This document shows positions 25,889-35,581 of a stretch of 64,000 nucleotides of DNA, piece after piece. Location: positions 1,596,612 to 1,660,611 of the forward strand of contig NC_015320.1 of NCBI RefSeq assembly GCF_000194625.1, written 5' to 3'. The translations under genes were made by a program, and so were the position numbers. The notes under the pieces are model-generated. The model ran no database searches and was not told the DNA's origin. It saw nothing but the letters and a program-made list of their open reading frames with translations. The number at the start of each line of letters is the position of its first letter. Position 1 is the stretch's first letter. This stretch comes from Archaeoglobus veneficus SNP6. Lineage in GTDB: Archaea > Halobacteriota > Archaeoglobi > Archaeoglobales > Archaeoglobaceae.

Positions 25889-26578
25889 CTACCTCATCGC
25901 AAATTCAACGGCAGACTTTGCATGAATGGTTGTGGTGTCAAAAACGGGCACGTCAACGTCTTCCTGCTTAATTAGAAGTGGTATTTCGGTGCACCCCAAA
26001 ACTATACCTTCCGCGCCCTTAGACACGAGATTCCCAATGATTTCCTTAAACCTCTCCTTAGATTCCTGCCTTATGATCCCCTGGCACAGTTCGTTGTAGA
26101 TGACACTGTGGACTACTACCCTCTCGTCTTCCTCAGGGATTATTACTTCAATGCCGCTCTCTCCTAACTTTTTCTTGTAGAAGTCTTCTTCCATGGTAAA
26201 TTTGGTTCCAAGTAAGCCAACATTTCTCAATCCTTTTTCTTTAATTTTCTCAGCAGTTACGTCTGCGATATGGAGCAAGGGAATACTGATGCCCTCCTGT
26301 ACTTCTTCCGCCACCTTGTGCATCGTATTCGTACAGATAATTACAAAATCAGCACCTGCCTTTTCTAACCTTTGTGCTGCATCAATCATTACTTCTGTGA
26401 GTTCCTTCCATTTTCCTTCGTGCTGCAATTTTTCAATCTCCTCAAAATCAACGGAGTAGATAATACATTTAGCAGAATGGAGCCCGCCCAACTTTTCTTT
26501 TACAGTTTCATTTATGATTCTATAATACTCGAGTGTCGATTCCCAGCTCATTCCTCCGATGAGACCAATTGTTTTCAT
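25889..26578 (-). CDS. Aspartate/glutamate racemase family protein
   Basis: A 229-residue cofactor-independent amino-acid racemase. Both catalytic cysteine segments are present: VIICTNTMHKVAEEV near residue 82 and IVLGCTEIPLLI near 193, with the N-terminal IGLIGGMSWEST. The family interconverts L- and D-aspartate (or related amino acids). AGGCGGTTAAA precedes the ATG. It lies in the same direction as pyrD and pdaD, 96 bases upstream of the former's region, and is probably independently expressed. Confidence 0.92.
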   Translation of the reverse strand: MKTIGLIGGMSWESTLEYYRIINETVKEKLGGLHSAKCIIYSVDFEEIEKLQHEGKWKELTEVMIDAAQRLEKAGADFVIICTNTMHKVAEEVQEGISIPLLHIADVTAEKIKEKGLRNVGLLGTKFTMEEDFYKKKLGESGIEVIIPEEDERVVVHSVIYNELCQGIIRQESKERFKEIIGNLVSKGAEGIVLGCTEIPLLIKQEDVDVPVFDTTTIHAKSAVEFAMR

Positions 26579-26605
26579 TTTAACCGCCTAAAGGTGCTGA
26601 AAAGA

Positions 26606-27178
26606 TTAAATCACGAAAACAGCCGCAGCAACCACGGTGGTATACTTATCTTTCTCCACTACTGCTCTGGCGGTAACGCTGAATGTCTTCGCTGGTTCGA
26701 TTTCGAACGCCGTTCTGAGCATGTATGCAGCCATCTCTTCGGCATACCTGCCCATATCCTCCTCCCCATTGCGGTAGCCGTGATACTCGGTGATGTATCC
26801 GTTAAGGCTGGGGTCAGATGGAATCGCTGCCCCGATACTTGCAAAGATTTCCTTCCCCTCTTCGTTACTCGTCTCCCTTGCCATTACGCAGAATACAATC
26901 TGCCCGGGACTGAGCTCTTTGAGGCCGTCTTCCTGCTCTACAATCTCGCATCCTGGTGGGTAGATGCTGCTTACCGGAACGAGGTTGAACTTTTCAATCC
27001 CCGCATCTCTCAAGGCAAGCTCAAAGCTAACCAGAGCATCCTCGTGGCTACCCACACCTTTCGTGAAGAATACCTTCCTTGGCACCAGTTTTAGAGGATG
27101 TGATACTGTCAAGTCCCCACTCTTTTGAGCGTAATTGCATCCAGAGGCTGTTATCCTGATACCAGTTGTTTCGCTCAT
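26606..27178 (-). CDS. pdaD: Pyruvoyl-dependent arginine decarboxylase
   Basis: PdaD decarboxylates arginine to agmatine for polyamine synthesis. The 190-residue proenzyme cleaves itself at a Ser-Ser bond inside NLVPVSSIYPPG near residue 65, making a pyruvoyl group on the beta-chain side. Family features GVGSHEDALVSFELALRDAGIE, ERGYITEYHG-type loop (here NGYITEYHGYRN) and GRYAEEMAAYML are all present. The start at 27178 follows GAGGGTG; the longer frame to 27247 would run through the promoter (TATATATAAAG near 27212). Confidence 0.95.
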   Translation of the reverse strand: MSETTGIRITASGCNYAQKSGDLTVSHPLKLVPRKVFFTKGVGSHEDALVSFELALRDAGIEKFNLVPVSSIYPPGCEIVEQEDGLKELSPGQIVFCVMARETSNEEGKEIFASIGAAIPSDPSLNGYITEYHGYRNGEEDMGRYAEEMAAYMLRTAFEIEPAKTFSVTARAVVEKDKYTTVVAAAVFVI

Positions 27179-27381
27179 TTTCTCGTACACCCTCGGCCAC
27201 TTTATTGGAGGATATATAAAGATTGTCCCAACTATACGGCTCAGCAATATTTTTGACCGGATTTAAATAGGGCTGAAGAAATTCTGGCCGCTTTAAACGA
27301 TATTCGTTTGGAAAATTAAAATCGTGAATAAAAAATTTTGTCTCGAGAATAATTTATTCACGTCTGGCCATCTGACGCTGA

Positions 27382-30204
27382 CTACTGAACCGCGTATATC
27401 GCAGGCTTCCCCGGCATCGCAGCTTTTCTCTTCTCCTCTGGAACCTCCTCCGCATCAACGACGACTTCAACACCAAGTTCTCTTCTGAAGAATTCGGCAT
27501 TCTCTTTCAGTACCTCTTCCTCGTTGAGTTCTGCAACTGCAACGCCCTCTTTCATCTCTCTGAACACTCTCTTGACGAATGAGGAAACTTCCTTTGCCAT
27601 CCCTTTGAACCTCTCGTCGGCCATTATCGTTTTCATTGCATCCTTCATGTTTCCAGCCTTCACGGCCATCTCTGCCACTTCTTTCTTCCACTCTTCAGCC
27701 GGTGCAAGGTATACTTTCTTCGCCTCGACGAACTTCAGTACTTCCTTGATATCCTCAAGCACACTTTTAACGTACTCCTCCACCGCTTCTGCCTCTCTGT
27801 CCACCTTCGATTCGTCGTACTCCGGATAGCTTTCGAGACTTATGAAGGAGTCGTGCTTCCAGTGCCATATCTCCTCGCATATGTGCGGGGCGAATGGGGC
27901 GAGGAGCTTTAGCCAGTCGTCGAAGATGATTGCCAGGTTGTCGCCACCTCTTCTTAGATACCACCTTACGTCAGCCAGCATTTCAAAAAATGCCGTGTTT
28001 ACAGCTCTCCTCGTCTGCAGTCTGTCCATCGCTTCTCTCGTCTCCTTTATAGCCCTCTGAAGCCTGCTAACGAGCCACCTGTCGAGTCTGCTTGGCTCCT
28101 TTACGTCTTTCCTGTAGTACTCTTCAGCCAGGTTGTAGAACCTCTTCAGATGGGAAGCGAGACTTTCGACATCCTTCTTTCTCCAGTCAGCATCGCTGTC
28201 GTATTCGGCAGCATAGAGAATGTACATCCTCGTAACGTCTGCTCCGTTCTCCTCGACAGCCCTCTTCATCGTGAGCAGCGGACCCTTGCTCTTGCTCATC
28301 TTCTTTCCTTCGAGACTGACGTAGCCGTTCACCGCTATAGCTCTCGGCCAGTACTCTTCGCTGAATATTGCCACGTGGTGGAAGAGGAAGAAGAGAAGGT
28401 GGTTCGCGACGAGGTCTTTACCCGAGCTTCGGAGATCAACAGGATACCAGTAGGTGAAGTCTTTCCTCATCTCCTCAACGAGCTCTTTTGGAATTCCCGC
28501 TGATTTAGCAGCCTCCTCGGCGTTACCCTCACCAAGAAAGACGTAGTCGAGGAGTTCGGGCGTTATGTTTTCAGCCTTAAGCTTTCCGGCGTTGATGAAC
28601 TTTGCGAGGATGTAGTAGGCCATGTAGATTGTTGAATCTGAAAGACTCTCTATCAGCCACTCCTTGTCCCAGGGTATGCGCGTCCCAAGTCCCTTTCTGC
28701 GAGCACACGCCTTGTCCTTCAGCCACTCTATCTTGTTTCTGAACTCCTCCTTGTAGTAGTCCGGAATTATGGCCATCTTCTCCAGCCAGTTGAGGACTCT
28801 ACCCTTCCACTCCGGATTGGAATAGTTGAGGAACCACTGGTCTTTCACAACCTTCACGACGCACTTCGTTCCGCATCTGCAAACTACAGGTTTCTCACTG
28901 AATTCGTAGAAGATGTCTCCAATACCTCTGCTTATGAAATCGTTCTGTATTCTATCCTTCACTTCGGAGACCTTCATTCCCGCGTAACTGCCCGTAATCT
29001 CGAGGAGGACACCCTTGTGGAACTCCTTCTTGTAAAGGATCTTCGTCGCCTTATCGAGTTTCTCTGTCTCTTTCTGGCTCTTTATCCCCATCTCTTCAAC
29101 GATCTGTTTTGCCGGGATGCCTTCTCCATCCTCACCCTCGACTTTTATGAGAACAATAGGCTGAATAGCCTCAACAACGCTCTTATCGATGCCAAATTCT
29201 TTCAGAACCTCTTCGTTCTTCTTCAGCTCCTCAATGGCAATGTAGTCATAGGGAGCGTGAGCTGGTACGCTCATCACAACTCCGGTTGCGTTGTCAGTAT
29301 CGACGAATTCAGCAGGCAGAATGGGAACTTTTGTCCCAGTAACGGGGTTCTTCACGAGCTTGCCGATGTACTGCTTTGCATCGACCTCTTTAATAAGTTC
29401 CACCTGTTTTTCTGTGTACGTCAGCTTTTCATACGCTTCTTTGCTTACGAACCACGTTTCGCCGTTTACCCTTGCAAGTACGTAGGTTGTGGGCTTGAGC
29501 CATATGTTGGTGACGCCGAAGACAGTTTCAGGCCTAAGCGTAGCACATGGAAATACAATACCTTCCTCATCCAGGTAGAACTTGATTACTGTGAAATCAA
29601 CAATCGTCGCGTTCTCACCCATGAGTAGGTCGTGATCCTCAACGGGGTTTGCATCGTGGGGGCAGTAACGAACTGGATGCGTGCCCTTTACAACAAGCCC
29701 TTTGTCCTTCAGCTTCCAGTACTGCCACTCTATGAAGCGCTGGTATTCCTCGTCTGTGGTTGTGAAGCACCTCCGCCAGTCAATTGAGTAGCCTATTGAC
29801 TTCAGGGCTTTGAGAGCTTCCTGGGAGAAATACTCGACTATCTTCTCCGGCGTTTTAAGGGTCAGCAGGACGTCCAGCGGGACGTCGTGATACTCTGTAT
29901 AAACCTTAATCGTTCTTTCATCTTTCTTCGCAATCAGCTCGGCTAATCCGATTATGGGCGTACCGGTAACGTGGAAGCCGAGGGGATAGAGCACGTTGTA
30001 GCCGAGCATTCGTTTATAGCGCGCAACAGCATCTCCTATCGTGAAGGTTCTTGTATGTCCTGCGTGCAAATTCCCGTTAAGGTAAGGATATGGAATTGTA
30101 AGGAAAAACTTCGGCCTTGAGTCTGGCTCAGCGTTGAAAATTCCGCTTTCCTCCCACTTTTTCTGCCATTTTTTCTCTATCTCCCTGAAGTTAACGTCAT
30201 GCAT
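27382..30204 (-). CDS. leuS: Leucyl-tRNA synthetase
   Basis: LeuRS of the archaeal/eukaryotic type, 940 residues. It charges tRNA-Leu. The HIGH-like motif is PYLNGNLHAGHTR near residue 38 and the KMSKS loop is SLEGKKMSKSKG near 615. The editing (CP1) domain with ATLRPETVFGVTNIW and DTDNATGVVMSVPAHAP lies near residues 220-310, followed by the anticodon-binding helical domain and the archaeal C-terminal domain. The start at 30204 gives the conserved MHDVNFREIEKKWQ; TTTTTTAAAT about 27 bases before it suggests a leaderless message. It is divergent from the Fe-S protein at 30257. Confidence 0.97.
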   Translation of the reverse strand: MHDVNFREIEKKWQKKWEESGIFNAEPDSRPKFFLTIPYPYLNGNLHAGHTRTFTIGDAVARYKRMLGYNVLYPLGFHVTGTPIIGLAELIAKKDERTIKVYTEYHDVPLDVLLTLKTPEKIVEYFSQEALKALKSIGYSIDWRRCFTTTDEEYQRFIEWQYWKLKDKGLVVKGTHPVRYCPHDANPVEDHDLLMGENATIVDFTVIKFYLDEEGIVFPCATLRPETVFGVTNIWLKPTTYVLARVNGETWFVSKEAYEKLTYTEKQVELIKEVDAKQYIGKLVKNPVTGTKVPILPAEFVDTDNATGVVMSVPAHAPYDYIAIEELKKNEEVLKEFGIDKSVVEAIQPIVLIKVEGEDGEGIPAKQIVEEMGIKSQKETEKLDKATKILYKKEFHKGVLLEITGSYAGMKVSEVKDRIQNDFISRGIGDIFYEFSEKPVVCRCGTKCVVKVVKDQWFLNYSNPEWKGRVLNWLEKMAIIPDYYKEEFRNKIEWLKDKACARRKGLGTRIPWDKEWLIESLSDSTIYMAYYILAKFINAGKLKAENITPELLDYVFLGEGNAEEAAKSAGIPKELVEEMRKDFTYWYPVDLRSSGKDLVANHLLFFLFHHVAIFSEEYWPRAIAVNGYVSLEGKKMSKSKGPLLTMKRAVEENGADVTRMYILYAAEYDSDADWRKKDVESLASHLKRFYNLAEEYYRKDVKEPSRLDRWLVSRLQRAIKETREAMDRLQTRRAVNTAFFEMLADVRWYLRRGGDNLAIIFDDWLKLLAPFAPHICEEIWHWKHDSFISLESYPEYDESKVDREAEAVEEYVKSVLEDIKEVLKFVEAKKVYLAPAEEWKKEVAEMAVKAGNMKDAMKTIMADERFKGMAKEVSSFVKRVFREMKEGVAVAELNEEEVLKENAEFFRRELGVEVVVDAEEVPEEKRKAAMPGKPAIYAVQ

Positions 30205-30256
30205 GCTTTTCCGCTTTCCGCGGGATTTAAAAAAATTATCAAAGCAAACCTCTATT

Positions 30257-31021
30257 ATGGAAGAAAAAGTCAGAGAGTGGATTGAGAACTTTATTCTTGA
30301 ATACTCGCGGAGCACGGGAGTTAACTTGTGGAGAGAGCCGTTGGTGGGCTTTGCAGATTCGTCAGATAACGCATTCGAAAAGCTGAGGACCGTGGTTTCC
30401 GAACATCACCTGATTCCAGAGGATGCGCTCAGCGGGGCGAGGAGCGTTATTGTGTACTTTATACCCTTCAGAAGAGAGGTAGTGGAGAGCAACGTTAAGG
30501 GGAAGCACGCGTCGAGGCTGTGGGCAACCGCATACATCAAAACAAACAGGCTTATTTCGGAGATCAACAGGTACGTCGCAAGGAAGCTCGAAGTGTACGG
30601 ATACGAATCTCTTGTCCTCCCGCCCACGCACAACTTTGACGAGCAGAGGCTTGTGAGCGACTGGAGCCACAAGCACGTCGCCTACATAGCTGGCCTTGGG
30701 ACTTTCGGCCACCACACCATGCTGATCACTGCAGAGGGCTGCTGCGGCAGGCTTGGAAGCTTAATAACGCGGGCAGAGTTCGAGCCAGGAGAAACGATTA
30801 AGGAAGAGTACTGTCTTTACAAAAGAGGCTCTGAGTGCCTCGCATGCGTGAGGAGATGCAGGTTTCAGGCTTTGATGGCTGATGGCTTCAACAGGAAAAG
30901 ATGCTACGAAGTCTGTCTGGAGAACGACAGATTCTACAGCGATTTGCCCCTCACGGACGTCTGTGGCAAGTGTGCATGTGGAGTTCCGTGTTCATTCGGG
31001 GTTCCATGCGATTCTCGTTGA
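30257..31021 (+). CDS. QueG-like iron-sulfur protein
   Basis: A 254-residue protein resembling epoxyqueuosine reductase (QueG) and related 4Fe-4S proteins: ARSVIVYFIPFRREV near residue 61, AYIAGLGTFGHHTMLIT near 148, then cysteine clusters CLACVRRCRFQAL near 197 and CGKCACGVPC near 239. The extra C-terminal cysteines fit a bacterial-type two-cluster ferredoxin domain. Archaea use archaeosine rather than queuosine, so the substrate is unknown. The ATG at 30257 follows an AT-rich TATA-like element by about 28 bases. It shares a 52-base divergent promoter region with leuS. Confidence 0.75.
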   Translation: MEEKVREWIENFILEYSRSTGVNLWREPLVGFADSSDNAFEKLRTVVSEHHLIPEDALSGARSVIVYFIPFRREVVESNVKGKHASRLWATAYIKTNRLISEINRYVARKLEVYGYESLVLPPTHNFDEQRLVSDWSHKHVAYIAGLGTFGHHTMLITAEGCCGRLGSLITRAEFEPGETIKEEYCLYKRGSECLACVRRCRFQALMADGFNRKRCYEVCLENDRFYSDLPLTDVCGKCACGVPCSFGVPCDSR

Positions 31022-31429
31022 GTCCGTAGCGTAGCTCCTCCCCATGCGGTCAACAGCATCAACGACGACTATCAGTACCTCTCCCTCTTTGGGCACGTCC
31101 TCCGGGCTTCTGAACCCGATGTAGGCTGTTATGTTATCTCCCTCGGTTTCTATGGGGACCCACGTTATAGGCGTAACACCCTTAGACGTGTACGCGAACA
31201 CGTGAATACCGGGGAATGGCACGTCAGACGGCAGGTATATCCTCTCCGGAGCTTCGCTTTTGTTTATGTAAGCAGCTTTGGCGTAGTTGATCTTCAGCAG
31301 GTGCGTGCCGGAAATGTTATAGTGCATGAATTCAACCTTAACCGCCGGCAGTTTTTCAACAGGCTGAGAGCACCCGCAGAGGATAATGGCAGCGAGAAGA
31401 ACAATCAACGTCACTTTAGCGAGTCTCAT
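30992..31429 (-). CDS. Uncharacterised lipoprotein
   Basis: A 145-residue protein with a lipoprotein signal peptide (VTLIVLLAAIILCGC) and a beta-rich extracellular part with one Ig-like fold appearance (FHVEF-type strands, then WVPIETEGDNITAYIGF and VLIVVVDAVDRMGRSY). It carries several N-glycosylation sequons (NIS, NKS, NIT). The first 30 bases at its 3' end overlap the end of the convergent QueG-like gene. Function unknown. Confidence 0.75.
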   Translation of the reverse strand: MRLAKVTLIVLLAAIILCGCSQPVEKLPAVKVEFMHYNISGTHLLKINYAKAAYINKSEAPERIYLPSDVPFPGIHVFAYTSKGVTPITWVPIETEGDNITAYIGFRSPEDVPKEGEVLIVVVDAVDRMGRSYATDSTRIAWNPE

Positions 31430-31554
31430 TAGAGAATACGGGCCATGGCGAATATATAACCCTTTTGAACTTGCAGCATTTACTCTGACAAATTCGCAGA
31501 AACTCTGGAATTTATAATCTCCAATTAAGTGGAAACTGCATAAAAGTTGATGCT

Positions 31555-32799
31555 TCAGTCCTTGCTGAGCCTGGCGAACTCCCTCTCCGCAGCCTCTTCG
31601 AACGCCCTGATGAAATACCCTTCCATTCCTCGGTCTATCAACGTTGCTGCGGCAATTCTGTGGGTTGCATCGGCAATTCCACCAACTTCCTCGGTTGCAG
31701 CCGGAATAAGCACATCCAGTCCGGGAGCCTGGCCCATGAGGATCCTCTTTTCGAGTGCCAGTGGAACCCTACCACTGAGCTTTACCACATCCCACTCGAA
31801 CTCTCCGATGTCTGGGACGTACTTGGGGCAGTTCTGGAATCCGAGGATGTACCTGTCCTCCTTGAGGAAGACCATGTCTTTTATCATCTGGCAGAACTCG
31901 CCAACGGCCTTAACACCCATTGGAGAGAAGATGTCTCCAACGTGGAACCACTGCGAGTACTTCTCAATGTGCAAACCGCCGTTCCTCAGCATGTATATTG
32001 CTTCTTCGAACTTCTTGTCTCTAATTTCCTTGAGCTTTTCGACCTCATTGATAGTCTCCTCGTCGAATCCCTCAAAACATGCTTTTAACCCCTTCCTGTA
32101 CCCCTTCTTCTCGTAGGCAACGACACCCAGCGTGGTCAGCCTTTCTGCAACAACATCAGCGAACTCGTCGAAAAACTGGATGTAGTATCTCTCCTTTTGT
32201 CCTTCGATTTTTATCTTTGCCTGCCCGAGATCTACCGCCTCGTCGAGCACGAACCTGTCGAAGCCGAGAACTCCGCCTGAGCGATCGTGGTAGTCGCCAA
32301 CCGAGCCTATGACTGCAAGGTACGCGTAGCTCTTCATCTTTTCGTGTATACACGCGCTCAGCAGGTAATTCAGCGTGGATGCAGAGACGAACGTATCTCC
32401 GGAGACTCCGAAGAGTTCGGGGTCAAACACAAATACGGTTTCGCTTTCAACAGACTTTGCCGGGTGGTGGTCGATAATCCACACAGTGCACCTGCCATCG
32501 TTGACCTTGTCAATCATCTCGGCGGCAAGTCCTGCAAGGTCAGTATAGATTACCACCTCTCCCTCGTACCTGTTGTGAATCGTTTCTACAATTGAGGAGT
32601 GCACCTTTTCGATGCAGATTAAATTAACGCTGAGGTCGAGAAGTTCGCACAACTTGGATAGAATCGCAGCGGAGCATATACCGTCTGCGTCGTTGTGGTG
32701 AACTATTACGGCGTGTTCACCGGAGTACTCTTTTATCATCTCTCCCATCTGGGTCATCTTCTTGATGAAGTCGTGGTTCAGGAAGCCATCCATCGGCAT
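31555..32799 (-). CDS. DHH-family phosphoesterase (archaeal RecJ-like)
   Basis: A 414-residue DHH/DHHA1 protein. Metal-binding motifs are HHNDADGICSAAIL near residue 34, VVIYTDLAG near 81, WIIDHHPA near 108 and GSVGDYHDR near 162; the C-terminal DHHA1 part has the glycine-rich ATEEVGGIADATHR near 375. Archaeal members include RecJ-like exonucleases and the GINS-associated nuclease; which of these this one is cannot be told from the sequence alone. The ATG at 32799 lies after a strongly AT-rich stretch. Confidence 0.85.
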   Translation of the reverse strand: MPMDGFLNHDFIKKMTQMGEMIKEYSGEHAVIVHHNDADGICSAAILSKLCELLDLSVNLICIEKVHSSIVETIHNRYEGEVVIYTDLAGLAAEMIDKVNDGRCTVWIIDHHPAKSVESETVFVFDPELFGVSGDTFVSASTLNYLLSACIHEKMKSYAYLAVIGSVGDYHDRSGGVLGFDRFVLDEAVDLGQAKIKIEGQKERYYIQFFDEFADVVAERLTTLGVVAYEKKGYRKGLKACFEGFDEETINEVEKLKEIRDKKFEEAIYMLRNGGLHIEKYSQWFHVGDIFSPMGVKAVGEFCQMIKDMVFLKEDRYILGFQNCPKYVPDIGEFEWDVVKLSGRVPLALEKRILMGQAPGLDVLIPAATEEVGGIADATHRIAAATLIDRGMEGYFIRAFEEAAEREFARLSKD

Positions 32800-32958
32800 G
32801 GTAGTAAATATTACTTTAAAGTTTAAATTTTTTTAGTATAATTCATTATAGCCACCCCAGTTACCTCGCTCAATTGTGAAAATTACCACGCGAAAGATTA
32901 CAGAACACTGAAAAATATATGTAGTTATAAATTAACAGTTGTAGATCTGGTGATTATT

Positions 32959-34599
32959 GTGGCTGAAGTGAGCAAGAGACTAAATAACGTTGCTGGCAAA
33001 GTAGACCTGCTCGTCGTTGGCGGCGGGATTACTGGGGCTGGCATTGCCCTCGATGCAGCGTCGAGAGGTTTGAAAGTAGTTCTCGTCGAAAAAGGGGACT
33101 TCGCCAGTGGAACGAGCAGCGCGTCATCGAAGCTAATTCATGGTGGCTTCAGATATCTAAAAAGCCGGGACTTCAGACTCGTTTTTGAGGCGCTACACGA
33201 GAGGGGACTATTGCTGAAGTTAGCGCCGGGACTCGTGAAACCGCTTCCATTTCTGATTCCGGTTTATGGTGGCGGTTTTAAACACATCAAGAAACTCATC
33301 CAGTGGGTTTTTGCCCCAGAAAAGATCACGATGATGGAACTCGTGAAGGCTCCACTTGCCCTCAGAGCAGCAGTGTTTCTCTACGACCTGCTCGCTGGCA
33401 GAGAGAAGATAAAGAAGCACAGGATTCTGAGCAAAGAGGACGTGCTCAGAGTTGAACCCGAGCTAAACCCCAGAGGACTGAAGAGCGGGGCAATTTACTG
33501 GGATGCGTTCGGCCTCGATTTCAGGCTGACGCTGAGTATAGTAAAGAAGGCCAGAGACTATGGAGCGATTTGTGTTAACTATGCGAAAGTGGTCGAGTTT
33601 TTGAGGGAAAACTGTACTGTCGTTGGTGCAAGGGTTAGAGACAGACTGAGCGGTGAAGAGTTCGATTTGTTTGCAAGGAAGGTTGTAGTCGCTGCTGGCC
33701 CGTGGGCGGACATCGTTAGAACAAAGGCGGGAATAGAGCGGCGCGTGCTCAGGCCGACCAAAGGCTCACACATCGTGGTCTCGAGAGATAGGCTGAGCAT
33801 AAGAAATGCTGTGGTCATGGAGGCAATTGACGGAAGGCTAACGTTCGCCATACCCTGGGACGATACTGTAATCATCGGGACGACCGAAATAGAGTTCTAC
33901 GAATCTCCGGATGAGGCGAGGATTACGAAAGAGGAAGTCGATTACCTGCTTGAAGTAGCCAATCGCTATTTTCCCTCAGCCAATCTCGGTTATGATGATA
34001 TACTGTCCACGTACTCTGGTGTCAGGCCGCTGATTGATGTGAGGGGGCTTAGCGCCACCGACGTTTCGAGGGAGCACAGGATTGTGGAGGAGAATGGAAT
34101 GATCACAATTGCTGGCGGGAAGCTGACGACGTATCGCGTAATGGCGAAAGACGTTGTCGATAGGGTCGTGAAGGATTTGGGTGTGGAAAAGGAGTGCACG
34201 ACACATTCCATCAGGCTGAAGGAGCCGTGCAGAGAAGAAGATATCGACATTGACGATATAGACGTCAGAAAACACCTATCTGAGATTTACAGCAGAGAAG
34301 AGGTTGAAAGAATCGTGCAGATGGTAAAAGAGAATCCGAGTCTTGGTGAAAGGATTTTGCCGGAGTATCCACACATATGGGCAGAGGTTACGTTTGCTGT
34401 AACGCAAGAGTTTGCTGTAAGACTTTCCGACGTTATTATCAGGCGTCTCGGCCTTTATTTTAAATCACCTGATGGAGAACTTGCGAGGCGAATTGCAGAG
34501 CATATGGGTGAAATTTTGGGCTGGGATGCACAGCGCATTGAGAAAGAGGTGAGGGAATACCTGAAAGAAGTTAAAAAGAACATGGAATGGCGAGAATAG
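32959..34599 (+). CDS. FAD-dependent glycerol-3-phosphate dehydrogenase
   Basis: A 546-residue flavoprotein of the GlpA/GlpD family, which oxidises sn-glycerol 3-phosphate to dihydroxyacetone phosphate with a quinone as acceptor. It has the dinucleotide fold LLVVGGGITGAGIALDAASRG, the DAO motif FASGTSSASSKLIHGGFRYL near residue 55, and VIIGTTEIEFYES...GVRPLID in the second half. A C-terminal GlpD-type helical domain is present. The GTG at 32959 follows CTGGTGATT and is preferred over the in-frame GTG at 32950. No glycerol kinase or GlpBC genes are next to it. Confidence 0.88.
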   Translation: MAEVSKRLNNVAGKVDLLVVGGGITGAGIALDAASRGLKVVLVEKGDFASGTSSASSKLIHGGFRYLKSRDFRLVFEALHERGLLLKLAPGLVKPLPFLIPVYGGGFKHIKKLIQWVFAPEKITMMELVKAPLALRAAVFLYDLLAGREKIKKHRILSKEDVLRVEPELNPRGLKSGAIYWDAFGLDFRLTLSIVKKARDYGAICVNYAKVVEFLRENCTVVGARVRDRLSGEEFDLFARKVVVAAGPWADIVRTKAGIERRVLRPTKGSHIVVSRDRLSIRNAVVMEAIDGRLTFAIPWDDTVIIGTTEIEFYESPDEARITKEEVDYLLEVANRYFPSANLGYDDILSTYSGVRPLIDVRGLSATDVSREHRIVEENGMITIAGGKLTTYRVMAKDVVDRVVKDLGVEKECTTHSIRLKEPCREEDIDIDDIDVRKHLSEIYSREEVERIVQMVKENPSLGERILPEYPHIWAEVTFAVTQEFAVRLSDVIIRRLGLYFKSPDGELARRIAEHMGEILGWDAQRIEKEVREYLKEVKKNMEWRE

Positions 34600-34611
34600 G
34601 CAAGGGTAAAC

Positions 34612-35040
34612 TCAAATCGTGCATCTATCTTCGCAACATGAACACCTGATTGAGCCTATTGCTGCAACGATTCTCTTCTCCCTTTCCTCGTCGAAGTCGA
34701 TCTGCCTCAGGAGTACCTCGTCTGCATTCGGTATCTCCTCGATGCTGACTCTCTTTCCGTTCAGAACGTCAAGAACTGACACTTCCACCTCGTTCGTAAG
34801 GATGGCAAAACCAAAAACGTTGAACAGCCTCGCAATGGCAATTGTTCTCCTCTCGAGAGGTGTAAGCGGGCGCGCAACTTCCTCACGCTTAACGAGGATA
34901 TGTCTGCTACCGTTGACGACTGCTATTGCGTCGGCAAAAGCTTTGAAGGTCTCTCCACTTACATCAAAAGAAATCGTTAAGCCATACTCTACCTCGTAGC
35001 CCTTCGCCCTGAGAAGCTCGATTATGTCTTCGAACTTCAT
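34612..35040 (-). CDS. Small protein with HsdR N-terminal-like nuclease fold
   Basis: A 142-residue protein. The pattern of a strand with Asp (KAFADAIAVV), a second strand with Lys (HILVKREEV), PLTPLERRTIAIARLF and AILTNEVEVSVLDVLNGKRV resembles the HSDR_N nuclease-like domain often seen as a free-standing archaeal protein. The last residues form a cysteine cluster CSCCEDRC, which could bind metal. Two adjacent ATG codons (35043 and 35040) exist; I chose the second. Function unknown, and no restriction genes are nearby. Confidence 0.55.
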   Translation of the reverse strand: MKFEDIIELLRAKGYEVEYGLTISFDVSGETFKAFADAIAVVNGSRHILVKREEVARPLTPLERRTIAIARLFNVFGFAILTNEVEVSVLDVLNGKRVSIEEIPNADEVLLRQIDFDEEREKRIVAAIGSIRCSCCEDRCTI

Positions 35041-35142
35041 CACAGATAGTGTGGTCTCATCCTTTAATCCTTTACTGTATTTGCATATTATTTATTTACT
35101 ATTATTCATTTATAAATCAAAAATTTAGCAGTTACAATCTCG

Positions 35143-35577
35143 TTAATGGCTATCCACTATCCGCTCTTTCCCGTAAACTATCGCATCTCCTCTGGCTACA
35201 AGTTCGTCGCCCCTCAGGACATTTATCTCGAAGAATGCGAGGTTTCTGCCACCTCCTGTCCTGAAGGCTTTTGCAGTCAGCTTTTCACCCGGAAACGCTG
35301 GCCTGAGAAAGTCTATCTTTATCGTTACAGCAAACCTCTTGACGTTGTCTGAATTCGCCGCAATTCCCAAAGCAAAGTCTGCAAGGGCTGCGATGTACGA
35401 GCCGTGGGCCGTTCCATGGAAATTCGTGTATTCTTCCTTAACGACGCCCTCAACTTTCGCGTAGCCCTCTCTTACCTCCACAATCTCCGCACCAAGAAAT
35501 TGTCTGAAAGAGTCGTTCTGCAGAACCTCGAGCAGTTTTCTGTTCAAACCGTGATCCGGGACATTATCGGAATCCAT
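35143..35577 (-). CDS. Hotdog-fold thioesterase (PaaI-like)
   Basis: A 144-residue single hotdog-domain protein. NFHGTAHGSYIAALADFALGIAANS near residues 52-76 is the conserved PaaI/YdiI active-site region, followed by TIKIDFLRPAFPGEKLTAKA. Family members hydrolyse acyl-CoA thioesters; phenylacetyl-CoA intermediates are the known substrate of PaaI itself. The gene ends 99 bases from the next and starts five bases after cca ends, so it is probably the last gene of the thpR-cca unit. Confidence 0.85.
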   Translation of the reverse strand: MDSDNVPDHGLNRKLLEVLQNDSFRQFLGAEIVEVREGYAKVEGVVKEEYTNFHGTAHGSYIAALADFALGIAANSDNVKRFAVTIKIDFLRPAFPGEKLTAKAFRTGGGRNLAFFEINVLRGDELVARGDAIVYGKERIVDSH

Positions 35578-35581
35578 ACAG

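Noticed and set aside
29017-29628. 203-codon frame opposite leuS
   Set aside because: Antisense to the LeuRS editing domain.
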